A DNA stretch of 64,000 bases from Antedon bifida (lineage: Eukaryota; Echinodermata; Crinoidea; Comatulida; Antedonidae). The position numbers were made by a program, and so were the translations under genes. The notes under the pieces were generated by a model. That model saw nothing but the letters and a program-made list of their open reading frames with translations. It was not told the DNA's origin and ran no database searches. Shown here piece after piece: positions 26,601 to 37,200 of the stretch (the stretch's first letter is position 1; each line of letters starts with the position of its first letter). Location of the stretch: NCBI GenBank assembly GCA_963402885.1, contig OY727100.1, positions 1,798,001 to 1,862,000 on the forward strand, in the 5' to 3' direction.

Positions 26601-29540
26601 GGAAAGACGACTTTAGTTCAACACAAGCAATCATTAGGAAACAATACCAAACACTTGGACCAATAAAGTAAAAACAAAATTCTACAGTTACTTAATGTGT
26701 TTAAAATGGCGTAAAAGTGCTTGTTCACACAGCTTGATTCACCGATGATTTAAACTAGTCTAAACTAATCTTAACTAGTCTAAACTGATCATAACTAGTC
26801 CAAACTGATCATAAATAGTCTAAACTGATCTTAACTAGTCTAAACTGTTCTTAACTAGTCTAAACTGATATTAACTAGTCTAAACTTATCTTAACTTAAG
26901 AATTGTTTTCACATTGCTTTACTGTTAGTTAAAACGAACCAGATACAATGATATTTATTGTCATTTAAATTGTAAACAATTAAATACTCTGTCTATACGC
27001 TCCTATCTTCTTCTTCTGAGTATACAATCAATTTTTCCGTTTGGCTTAGTTAAGCGTTTGAACGCAAACAACATTCAATATTCCTGTGTAATTAATCCGG
27101 TTGGAAAGTATTTATATCGCTTGTTTCTATAAACATTTTGGAGTTAAAAGTTACACCGTGTAGTTGGCTCCACTGAAGCATATTTTATTGTAGCCACGGA
27201 GGTGAGTTTGACTGATCAAACTTTGTCGGTTGTAACTCATGTGATTCGGATCGACTTAGGCTAATCTAACGCTGCTTTTCTTTTTTTTTCGACGCTTAAA
27301 TATAGTGCGTGTGAACACAGCTTGATTTTGATCATGATCGACTGAAAATGATTAGCCATTTTATCCAAAGCGCAGATTCTTATTTAGAATAAAAAAACCA
27401 GATTAATTATTTATGTGTTTTTTCTGAAAATGAAGGTTTTCTGAGATGGCCGTTGCGGGTCACTTTATAGTGATGATTGTGCTATGGTTAACTCGTACGG
27501 CAAGTTGGGGTTGGGGACAATTATTTCCGGATGGGTGAGTAAAACTAGCCATTGTCTATGCCTCTGTTATTTCTACCAGAATATGTATCCTCTGAAATCA
27601 AAGGAAGGTGGTTAGTAGGCTAGTCTCGTAGGACAACTGTAGTTAAAACATAACTCGTGTTCACACGGTATAAATATTTACATTATTTACAGTTACCTCA
27701 GCGACACAACTCCAGTTCTGATTATCACGTTCAGTCTTTTTGTCTTTCCCTCTACGCTACCGTGTTCGTCAGGTAAGACTTTGATATTTATAAGAGCGCT
27801 TATTCTTGCCATGTAGGCGCTATCCAGTGTCGAATCAAGTACCAACTGTCAGTAATCTGGAAGTTAGATAGATCTATTGGATCAGGTACTCATTTTCACT
27901 CTATTGTGGGTGTAGTGACGCATAAATACAAATATTACTAGTCTGAATTGGAAGTATGTTTCCATACGTGTTTGATAAAAAAAAAAAAGATCGGGGTAAT
28001 AATGTAAAGCGCTAAGAAGCTCTATGCATGTATGAAGCGCTCATGTGAGATTCTTATTATTATTATTATTATTATTTATTTATCATCATCAGGTGGATCG
28101 AAAGCGTGGAACCCGATATTGTCATGGGACTTTGTGGTGAGGAAGGTGCCTTGGGGTTTGTTCATGTTTATTGGTGCTGGGTTTTCAATGGCAGAAGCGA
28201 CAAATGTAAATACTCTCTTTCTTTCTGAAACTTGATTCCCACTTTTTTTTTTTTTTTTTCTTTTGTGAGGTTCACTCACCTTTATTTCATTTCAAAACAT
28301 AATCATTTTGATAAATAAACAATTTTTTTTTATGTTTGCTTGATTCCCACTTTGCATGTAATGCAACTATGTAGACGCGCGCAAGTGAGTTGGACCAATC
28401 ACAAGGACAATTCGGATGATGCATCGATTCGTGATTGGTAATTACTTAGGACGCGCTTACGTCATCTGTGGTGCGTCCAAATGGGAACCAAGTTTTATAA
28501 ATTATATCTTATGATTTGCAGATAATAATTATATAACATAGAACAAGATTCAACTAACGGTACATTAGTACTTATTGTAAATTCAATTGAATTTTTGTGG
28601 AATTTTAGGAAACAAATAATTGTTTTTTTCTTCTGTTCGTTAGGTTTCTGGTTTGTCTGTTTGGATAGGAAACCAACTCAAAGTTCTACAAGGTATCAAT
28701 CAAATACTGGTTGTTTTATGTAGTTCTGCCGCCATTGCTGTGATAACAGATTTCATCAATAATATGTCGGCCGCAAACATATTTTTACCTCTTTTGGTGG
28801 AATTGGTAAGAAACCTTATTTCATAACCAAGAAACATACCCAGAGGTTGGAACTCATTGTATACAAGGAAAATCTTGATTTCAATATTTCCTAATATCAT
28901 TACGTAAAATTAAAGTTATTATCTATTTCAGGCCGTTTCTATTAGAATGAACCCGATATACATTATAATCCCATCGGCCATGGCTTGCTGCTATGCGTTC
29001 ATGTTACCGATAGCATCACCGGTAAATGCCATCGTGTACTCGTATGGTGCGTTACGGGTTAAGGACATGGTAAGTCTTAAGTTAGTTTAGTACTTAAATT
29101 TATATCTAGTCATATAACTTCGGATATGTCCCGGACTAAGTAAGTACTTAACTGTAGTGATTATAATAGTTCGATTATACGGTGTGATCATTAAAAAAAA
29201 ACTATGTTCCGTAGGTAATAGGCCAGCTAAGGCATATCCCTAAAGCTTGGCTCCATTTGGACGCAACGCAATGAGTTGACCATAAACGACAGTTGTGATC
29301 CGTCCATGCGCTGCGGCGTCAGTGGAACCATGTTGCTAGCGTAAGGTAAATAACATTATATATTTTCATTTACAGGTTAAATCTGGAGCTGTGTTAAACC
29401 TAATATGTGTATTAGTCACTAACATCAGTATCAACACGTTAGGAGCGTTGATCTTCGATGTTCATAATTTCCCAGAATGGGCGGAGTCAGCAGTGCTTCC
29501 AACTACGTTTTCTCCGATGTACAATTCCACAGATATATAA
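23670..29540 (+). CDS. SLC13-family sodium/carboxylate (or sulfate) cotransporter
   Basis: Thirteen coding exons join in phase: 23670-23768, 24061-24326, 24743-24857, 25160-25218, 25406-25567, 25982-26101, 26563-26667, 27436-27534, 27693-27772, 28093-28205, 28644-28805, 28932-29069 and 29376-29540. They encode 560 residues, within the family range. SLC13 proteins import di/tricarboxylates or sulfate with Na+ across the plasma membrane. Family signatures include [48 protein letters not shown]-like [17 protein letters not shown], and [20 protein letters not shown] near the C-terminus. The first SNT motif reads SNI (residues 139-141) and the second reads NNM (445-447), unlike known transporters. 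Exon 10 is spliced at an acceptor next to a SINE tail. Which member (A2, A3 or A5 type) is closest cannot be settled by eye. Confidence 0.93.
24401..24490. repeat. Dispersed repeat family G, copy 1
   Basis: AAGCTTGGTTCCCACTAACT followed by CpG-containing sequence and 'cgtgattggttaa'. Related copies at 28338-28493 and 29243-29332 are also in SLC13 introns. The 28338 copy has the inverted terminus 'atgggaaccaagtt', suggesting a small inverted-repeat element. Confidence 0.5.
25695..25795 (+). repeat. Dispersed repeat family K (SINE-like), copy 1
   Basis: 'tggtaggcgctgcactgctg' through 'gagggcctaatccgaatttc' is homologous to 44345-44405, where the repeat is longer and ends in ATT repeats. It is probably a SINE or LINE 3' part. 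It is located in SLC13 intron 5. Confidence 0.5.
26327..26447 (+). mobile_element. Family A foldback MITE in SLC13 intron 6
   Basis: The left terminus is intact; the right arm has lost 'tgatagtg' (it reads 'aaagtttagacagagctt'). The interior keeps 'gacatcatcatgtccat'. Confidence 0.85.
26751..26898 (+). repeat. 20-bp tandem repeat in SLC13 intron 7
   Basis: About seven copies of CTAAACTGATCTTAACTAGT with variants. It starts about 84 bp after the exon 7 donor. The unit is rich in CTAGT half-palindromes. Confidence 0.8.
27951..28085 (+). mobile_element. tRNA-derived SINE, 3' fragment next to a splice acceptor
   Basis: 'gtatgtttccatacgtgttt', then 'ggtaataatgtaaagcgct' and an ATT-repeat tail match the 3' part of the SINE at 1576-1900. 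The tRNA head is missing. The tail runs directly into 'tttatcatcatcag', the acceptor of SLC13 exon 10 at 28093. Confidence 0.75.
28338..28493. repeat. Dispersed repeat family G, copy 2
   Basis: It is bounded by 'gcttgattcccacttt' and the inverted 'atgggaaccaagtt', about 156 bp, and includes 'cgtgattggtaattac' shared with the 24401 copy. It is in SLC13 intron 10. Confidence 0.5.
29243..29332. repeat. Dispersed repeat family G, copy 3
   Basis: 'aagcttggctccatttggac' followed by CpG-rich sequence. It is more diverged than the other two copies and lies in SLC13 intron 12. Confidence 0.4.
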
Positions 29541-30017
29541 GGCTCAGTATTGGCTGTACAAGGGAACAAACAACATTCCTCCCTCGTTATCACATGGATG
29601 ATGAAGAAATAAAATTAAATGGCAAAAGGCTTCACAGCAACATATGCTATGCCTATCGTACTGTCTAAACTTTCTTTGAGTGTGACACACATTAGAACAG
29701 ATGTTGGTGGATCTTTACTACATTACGGTAGCTTGGGACCTTTACGTCTTTAATTAAAATTATGAATACAACAACGTTATCATCTTTGGTTACCAAATAA
29801 GTAGGCCTACTGAACATTTCTTATTTATAAATTAAGCTTAAAATAATCATTTCTTCATTGATAATTTTTGAGTTTGAAAATGATGAAAAATTATTATATT
29901 AAATGTTATTAAATTGTATACGTGTTGGTGAATTTATTAACAAGTATGTTATAAACTACTTTGGAAAAGGAAAAAAAAAATAGAACATTATAGAGGGCGT
30001 TTGGTTGGGGCATACAT

Positions 30018-30388
30018 ACTAATCTACGACCGGTAGGGCCCGGTATCTCACGGTAGGGTTTTATGATATAAAATGTTATTAAGTACATGCTTACATTATA
30101 TTTAATATTATCGTGTTTTTTAATTGTACGTTTTATACATTTTTAATGTGAAAACTAACAAAATACTGGTTGGGTTTATTCCGAAACTGAAGACCGCCCT
30201 CTGTTGTATTTTAACTGATTTTAACTTGTTTCTGGAAAGAAATATAATTATATAAGTTAAATTTACCACTATTTAAAGCATGTTAATAAAATGTACTTGA
30301 CTGTGACATAATTTCATATCATTAAACCCTACCTAGGCGATACCGGGCGCCTTCCTGGCGGTACCGGGCCTACCGGGCGTAGATTAGT
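30018..30388. mobile_element. Inverted-repeat element upstream of SDHD
   Basis: ACTAATCTACGACCGGTAGG at the left is mirrored by CCTACCGGGCGTAGATTAGT at the right. A second pair of inverted segments lies inside (cggtagggtttta and taaaccctacc). The element is 371 bp, GC-rich at its ends and AT-rich in the middle. It ends 82 bp before the SDHD start codon. Only one copy is seen in the window. Confidence 0.7.
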
Positions 30389-30470
30389 GAGACCGGTTTG
30401 GTTGGTTCGTTTCTAGAATTCATATCAGCAGTTTTATCAGTTTAATTTCATATATAAGGCTCTAATAAAT

Positions 30471-31759
30471 ATGTCATTGCTCCGAATTTTAGGATGTACA
30501 AAAGGTAATGATTATTATTATATTTTCTATCGTTTTGGAGTAGCATAATATGAAGCAGGAACTGGGTATGCTAGAGCTAGGCCCGAGCGATCCGTGCAAA
30601 GCATTTTTTACAAACGAACAAACAAGGCCCGGCTCGGGCACGCAGCAGCTGCCTCCTCCTGCTAAGGTAGGACGTAGGCCTAGCTCATTTTTGTATATAT
30701 AGGCTAGTGCAGCAGCAGTAGACCACCTATTATAAACTAATATTGATTATTTTCAGGGCTACATATGAGTCGTAGCATCTTAGTTCAATCAGGGGTACTG
30801 ACTTCAAAATTACCTCTGCCAGCAATTGGTGCCAGTGGAACCACTCTACACACATCATCTCAACGACACAGTGCAGGTAAACCATTTCTGGTGACTAAAT
30901 AATAAGATTTTATCTGTTTTGAAAATACATCCTCCTTCCACAGTATTTTTATTTAAAACCAATATTAAATTGAAAAAAAATTTACACAAATTATACACAA
31001 ACTTTCCATTACTTACAAGATGTTTTTAATAATAGTATGTTTTTTGTTTGTAGGTATGATGAGTTCAACTCACTGGAAAGCTGAACGTGTCATTTCAGTT
31101 GGTTTATTGGCCGTCATTCCTGCAGCTTTAGCTTTTCCTAACCCAGCCTTAGATTATACATTGGCAGCTTCTCTTGTACTGCATGCTCATTGGTAAGACT
31201 TGGCTGCTGCTGTATTTAAAGGAGAGCTCCGGGCATAGAGTTTCTATTGTTTAATAACCCCACTTATTTTTCTGTATTTAAAGGGGAACTCCAGGGATAG
31301 ATTTCAACATTGTTTAATGACCCCACTTATTTTGCTTTACTTAAAGGGTGGCTCCGGGTATAGAGTTTGTGTTGTTTAATAACCCCACTTATTTTGCTGT
31401 ATTTAAAGGGGAACTCCAGGGATAGATTTTAATATTGTTTAATAACCCCACTTATTTTGCTTTATTTAAAGGGTAGCTCCGGGCATAGAGTTTCTAATAA
31501 CCCCACTTTTTATCAGCAGTAAAGCAGAGAATTTTTTTTGGTTGCTATGCTTTTATTTACATATGTTTGAATGGATGTTTTGTTGTTTTTCAGGGGTATG
31601 GAACAAGTATTCACAGACTACGTACATGGTCCATCACTTCCAAAAGTTGTCAACGCCAGTCTTCTATTTGCCTCGAGTGTTGCGTTCGCTAGCTTATGTT
31701 ATTTTAACTACAACGATGTAGGGCTAGCTAAGGCTATAGCAATGTTCTGGTCAGCGTAA
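30471..31759 (+). CDS. SDHD: Succinate dehydrogenase cytochrome b small subunit, mitochondrial
   Basis: Four exons join in phase: 30471-30504, 30757-30876, 31054-31192 and 31594-31759. They encode 152 residues (human 159). SDHD (CybS) anchors complex II in the inner mitochondrial membrane and helps form the haem b and ubiquinone sites. An N-terminal basic/hydrophobic presequence starts MSLLRILGCTK. The mature region begins near HWKAERVISVGLLAVIPAA, followed by ALDYTLAASLVLHAHWGMEQ (carrying the conserved haem-ligand histidine region), VFTDYVHG (the Asp-Tyr of the quinone site) and a third helix ending CYFNYNDVGLAKAIAMFW. Three membrane helices are apparent. Intron 3 starts with a 62-bp tandem repeat, and a family A MITE lies in the likely 3' UTR. 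Confidence 0.96.
31211..31508 (+). repeat. 62-bp tandem repeat in SDHD intron 3
   Basis: Five units of about 62 bp start at AAAGG on 31218, 31280, 31343, 31405 and 31468. The unit contains 'aactccagggatagattt' and 'aataaccccacttattttgc'. Two alternating variants (GGGGAACTCCAGGG and GGGTAGCTCCGGGC types) suggest higher-order dimers. It begins about 19 bp after the exon 3 donor. Confidence 0.9.
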
Positions 31760-31820
31760 CACAAGCGTAGTGTACAGTGTTGAGATAAAGGACAATCTAC
31801 CTAGTTTTGAACTGTGTGTA

Positions 31821-31985
31821 ATTCTGTGTCTACACTATCAAACTTAATGTGAAAAAAAAAAATGTGATGTCCCCATATATAGACATTATGATGTCATATC
31901 ACTACCATATTTGGGCATATCACTACCATATTTGGGCACATCACACTTTTTTTGTCAAACTAGTTTGATAGTGTAGACAGAGCTT
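31821..31985 (-). mobile_element. Family A foldback MITE, downstream of SDHD
   Basis: It starts about 60 bp after the SDHD stop. The left end is slightly decayed (attctgtgtctacactatc) and the right end is intact. The first AATAAA downstream is at 32514-32519, so it is probably part of the SDHD 3' UTR. Confidence 0.85.
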
Positions 31986-32513
31986 AATAATAATATATGG
32001 CAGATATCCATACAATATCAGCAATGTCGTGCTAAGGAGAGTTATTTACTAAAGAAAAATCTTTCTTGACTCAATTGAATTTCTTATTTGATATGGAGAT
32101 CATTTCAACATGCATTTTATAACTAAAATGATATTTTATATCATATTTAATGGCATTGTAGTTTTGGGTAAAAATATGTTTGCTTTCAATTACAGGTTCC
32201 GGGGTTCGATTCTTTCTCACCCCTCCCATTTCCAAATTATGTTATTATATCATCATTGTGTTTTATAATGTTAGTTTGTCAGGAGCTCACATCCCGTCAA
32301 TTACAGAAAAAAAACTGTGCTTAATTTCAACTACAATGTGTAATTCATCCTTCAAGAAATACAATTATTTATGTTGGAATCTACTATTTTAGCATTCGAA
32401 TGCATTTCAGGAATGTATTTCAGATTACTGTCAAATTATATGATAGTTAATTAATACACATTCAGTTATTGTGATTTGTTACATAAAGTTATATACTGTA
32501 ATTTATTTCATGA

Positions 32514-32519
32514 AATAAA
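32514..32519 (+). terminator. SDHD polyadenylation signal candidate
   Basis: AATAAA followed by an A-rich run. It is the first canonical signal after the SDHD stop codon, which would give a 3' UTR of about 770 bp. Confidence 0.45.
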
Positions 32520-32529
32520 AAAAAAAGAC

Positions 32530-33845
32530 TATTAGTGTACAGAATGAATGGAAATAAAATATAGATTTGAGTTTAAATGTTACAGCCTCGGTTATACTTG
32601 CCTCTCTTTTTTTATGTTGTCAAATCACCGTCTAGATGTGTCGCGTTATTTCTATAATTGTCTTGAAAAACTAGTTTACGCCCTCTATAGTGTCACAAAT
32701 GCACAACTTTTAACGAATTTTAACTGGAGGTATTAAAACCAATACATTAAGTCCATGCTAAAATAAATTGAATATTATGTAATTAATGGGAATGATAATA
32801 GACGATTAATTACTTTATTGAAAAGCACATAAATAATAAAGGTAAATTAAATCTACAACTCTCCATGGATGGAGACGTTATATACGAAATGCATAAAAGG
32901 GTCGAAACTTAGAAAAAAGAATAGGCCAAACGATTTTAGAAATTTGTTTGCAGTACCACCTTTAAAAAAAGAGATTTATGGAAGAAACAATAATATATTA
33001 TTTGAAAAAAAACTTCAAAATAATCTTAAATTGATAAAGATACATAATTTTGGTATTAAACCACTAGTGCCGTGATGTTAAAGTTGGGCAGAATACGTCG
33101 TGCATTTAAAGATAAAGAACACATTAAAGAGCTTTTAATCACAAGATTGTATCACTATTCGTTTTGATTTCTACTGTGAAGATATCAGTGTCAACATTCA
33201 GTAAATCAAAAATAAGTTTTTTATTTGAAAAATCCTAAATTGATACATACTCTGCTTCTTAATATTATTTACAATGTCCTAATTTTTGCCTCAAACGATG
33301 GTAGATATCCAGTGTGTCCTTGCGTTGCATCCTATATCATTGTCATAGAAAGTTTTTCTTGAATATAGCATGGAGGTATACCTCCATGAATATAGTGAGA
33401 GAACCATACAAAAGATTATCTTGGTTTGTTTCCTAATGAAACAAATTGAACAAAATCAATGCAATAAACAAAGCACTTACTGTAGGTCTAAAAAATGTTT
33501 TGAATATAGTAATAGTATATATTATTAAATACATTTAATATTATACATAGACCTATTTCGTTTACTTTACTTGATATTTTATAGCTATGCCGCGATCGAT
33601 CCGCCGCACCTGATCGATTACGTAACACTTTGAATTTACATGTGTATGCCATGAATGAAGGAATTTTTACTGTACTCTCAGAAGTTCACGGTTTTGTTAA
33701 CTACTTAGAACTACTACAGAACCACTACTGATCGGTTTGCGAATGTCAAAAGAAGGGTACAAATGTTTTTTACAATAATAAATGAACACAAAGTACTATA
33801 ATATATTATTATATATGGATATGGATATAATTTTTAACGGTTTTT
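32530..33845. other. Intergenic, no recognised gene
   Basis: AT-rich. An open frame at 32869-33075 (68 aa, Lys/Asn-rich) has no recognisable family or splice context and is probably fortuitous or a decayed TE piece. CpG content rises towards 33900, where the ARHGAP leader begins. Confidence 0.4.
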
Positions 33846-33849
33846 TTTA

Positions 33850-33987
33850 CACTACCAAATACCCACACAGTGGACTACCTGACTGTGTGTCACATGACTA
33901 AACAAGGAATATACCACCACACACACACACGCGGCGGAGACCCAGCGCAGACGACAGTTACCACCATCAGGAGCAAAATCTCAAAAA
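33850..33987 (+). other. Probable non-coding first exon of the ARHGAP gene
   Basis: CpG-containing sequence (cgcggcggagacccagcgca) ends at a consensus donor (TCAAAAA|GTAAGTAT) at 33987/33988. The 5' boundary is not defined. It is the most upstream of several candidate leader exons. Confidence 0.4.
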
Positions 33988-34156
33988 GTAAGTATATTTC
34001 TTCGTTTAGTAATTTAAACATACTGTACTGCTTTAGGTGTGTTTTGAATAAAATACAGTTGATTAAGTTGGCGAATAGCGTTAATGTTAGCATAGCATGT
34101 GTTTGATTTGTCATTTTGCGAGTGATTGATTTTGTTGACATTTCGGAAACAAGCTG

Positions 34157-34212
34157 ATGCCGCCGACGATGAGAAACCCCGGTTCAGATGCATTCTCGCC
34201 CGGGAGCTTTTG
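34157..34212 (+). other. Candidate alternative first coding exon a (ARHGAP)
   Basis: ATG at 34157 opens MPPTMRNPGSDAFSPGSF and ends at a GTAGGT donor with phase 2. The phase matches the common exon at 42444, which begins with one base completing the codon. The surrounding sequence is CpG-rich. No transcript evidence is available. Confidence 0.4.
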
Positions 34213-37200
34213 GTAGGTGAAGATGTAGTGATGGAGGCTACACATTATGTTGGCATCTAACAAACTCAATAACGCTGATATTTTATTATTATTATTTATT
34301 TTTTAGCCTAATTAATGTTTGTCACTCATCAATATGCTACAGATATTGTATGACAAATCATCCACAACATGCAGCAGGCATACCATAAACAACCATAAAT
34401 ATTATTTATGATAATGAATGGTATGAACTGAAAGAAATATGTGTGTTTTGAAAACAGCTGAAAATGTTTGTGATATACACATGGTACACGATTGTACAAA
34501 TTGAATATGTTGTAATAATATTATTTTTGACAATTACCATGCTATTGTTATAGTGTAAAAAATAGTAATTTGGTGTCATTTTGTTCCATTTAATTTTTGC
34601 CTCCATTTTGATGAACGCTATCATAATTTCATAATTTACTCACAATCGTCTTTATTGAATACATACAAGTTTTAAGGTGGTTTTATCCTTACTAGCACCA
34701 TAGACTTTTTTTTCGTAATTTACGGCCTCCAAAAATCGATGGCTGCTGACACTAATTTATTGATTGATACGTTGACTTGTAGGTCCAGTACCAGTGGCGA
34801 ATCCAGGATTTTGAAATAGGGGCTCTTAATTTGATGTCCTATCTTTTACCTTACAATTTATCAAATTTATAGGGGGCCCGGTCCGACTGCCCTCTCCCCC
34901 CACCCCCAATTCACCCTTGATTACAAATCTAACAGATGGATTTTAACTGGAGGGAGGAGGAGGCTGCTAAGCTCATTTTCTCTCTTTTTTAAATTTGGTA
35001 AAAGTACAGTTATACTACTGTACCTACAGTATACTGCATGTTTGCCATTCTCATTTGGCCAGTATCCAGGATTGCCTCATGTAATATTCATTAAATATAT
35101 TAAAAGGATGTGGACATTATTAGTACACACTTAGACCTACAGTGTATATGTTATTTTAATGTAACAGACATCTAACTGATTAACTGCATTGATTAATTAA
35201 CAGTGAAATAAGAACACAAGAAATAAAGTAGTCCCATTTTCGCAAGAAATAGGAACAATCTCTGTTCAAGCTACTGGGTTGTCAAAGGCCTCTGTGAAAA
35301 AGTGGTCAGGTTGAAACCTTACCAACCGTACTGGTGTATACGGCCCTGATTCATTTATATCTAAATTTCTTTTTAATTATTATGTAGAATAAACACAATT
35401 TTACTGTTTTAGTTCTGTTTTGTTGTTGATCCTACTCTTTAATAAATATGTTTTGCACGAGCAAATATTCAAATGATGCTAGTATAGTATCCATATCTCT
35501 GGAGTATTTGTAAATGATTGAAAAGGTCATGTTAATAATTACATCAAATGCCAGCTAGTTCTACTTCTGCAATGCTGGAATATGCAGTTATACTATAGTA
35601 AAATTCTGTCCAAAAAATACAGAAAATATTATTGAGTTAATAGATAGAAACAACATTAAAAGGAAGCTTCATGATGAAACGCAAATGGTTAAACAGCTTG
35701 TTATTATTAAGCTCTGTCTACACTATCAAACTAGTTTGACAAAAAAGTGTGATGTGCCCAAATATTGTAGTGATATGCCTAAATAATATGGTAGTGCTAT
35801 GACATCATCATGTCCATATATGGGCACATCACATTTTTTTGTCACATAAAGTTTGATAATGTAGACAGAGCTTTATACATGATAGTTACATAGAGATACT
35901 GTTGGCCAAAACATGAAATACAAACAGTATGCATTTTGTATATTTCACAAAAAAAAAAAAAAAATTGACTTAATAATTGATTGATTGATCAATGATAATT
36001 GATTAATTGAGGGAATTAAATGTTTGATTTGATTTGACAAACTAACCAAACCTACAACGCGGTAGAAAATCAATACTAATATCAATGAGAAGTACTTGAG
36101 CAGTGGTATTACTACAGTAGTACAAAATGTGTGCTTTACAGTTGGTAAGGTTCTTGTTTTGTTTTAGTTTTTGTAAGGTTCTTGTTTTCATGGAATGTAT
36201 GTGTGTTTTTACCATTATACTGTACGAGGCTCGCATCCCTTAGAAAAAAAAAATCAAAAAAAAAATCATTAAAATAATATTTTTTGAAGAATTAAATGGG
36301 GGAGAGAGCTAGAGAGAAATATTTTAATACACCTTTTATAATCGACATCTCTGTTAGCAAACAATGCTGTGCAGCGAAGCATAACCAACAAAAATAACAT
36401 AGGGCGGGTGGAAAGTATAATTTTAGAGGGCATGTTAAGTAGTCTTTTTGAGGATTGTATGTACATACCATAATACAACTAAAGCTCTGTCTCCACTATC
36501 AAACTTTATGTGACAAAAAATGTGATGTGCCCATATATGGACATGATGATGTCATATCACTAACATAAATTTGGGCACTTCACACTTTTTTGTAAAACTA
36601 GTTTTATAGTGTAGACAGAGTTTTAGATTAATACATTGCTAAAATTAGTCACCATCCCTTTTAGTGGTGGACAGTAAGTTTCTGTAATGTTGTAAGCTGT
36701 ATTATGTAAAAGTATACCTGTTTTGTATTCTCTGTAATGTTGAAAGGTATTAAATTGTATGTTAAATTGTAATTTATTTCATAGTTATTAAGTGCATTCT
36801 AAATCATTTAGGAATCGTCATGAAGCTAATAAAACATTATTTTCTATATAATGTTGTACGTAATGCAAATTATGTAGCACACCATAAATTTATGATGATT
36901 GTAAATTTAAATTCAGAATTAGCATGTGTTGAGGCATCCATTGCTCTTTTGTAGTTCTCCCTATGATACCAATCAGGAGAGACATTTATGCTTCATTTGA
37001 GCTGCTTCCATGCGAGCATAATTTAAAACCTACTAATAATGTATAGAAGCAGCGAATTCTACAGCAATTTACTAAGGTATTATTCTTGAATACGATGTTA
37101 TTTTGATTTCATCAAAGTGATAACAAGACTACTTCTTGTGAATGAATGTATTCACAAGACTGAGTTAATTACCGGAACTGTATGTCACCTTCTGTAGCCT

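Noticed and set aside
33870-34141. ORFs on both strands near 34 kb
   Set aside because: They overlap the proposed non-coding leader exon and intron; no family match, and the splice donor at 33988 interrupts the plus-strand frame.
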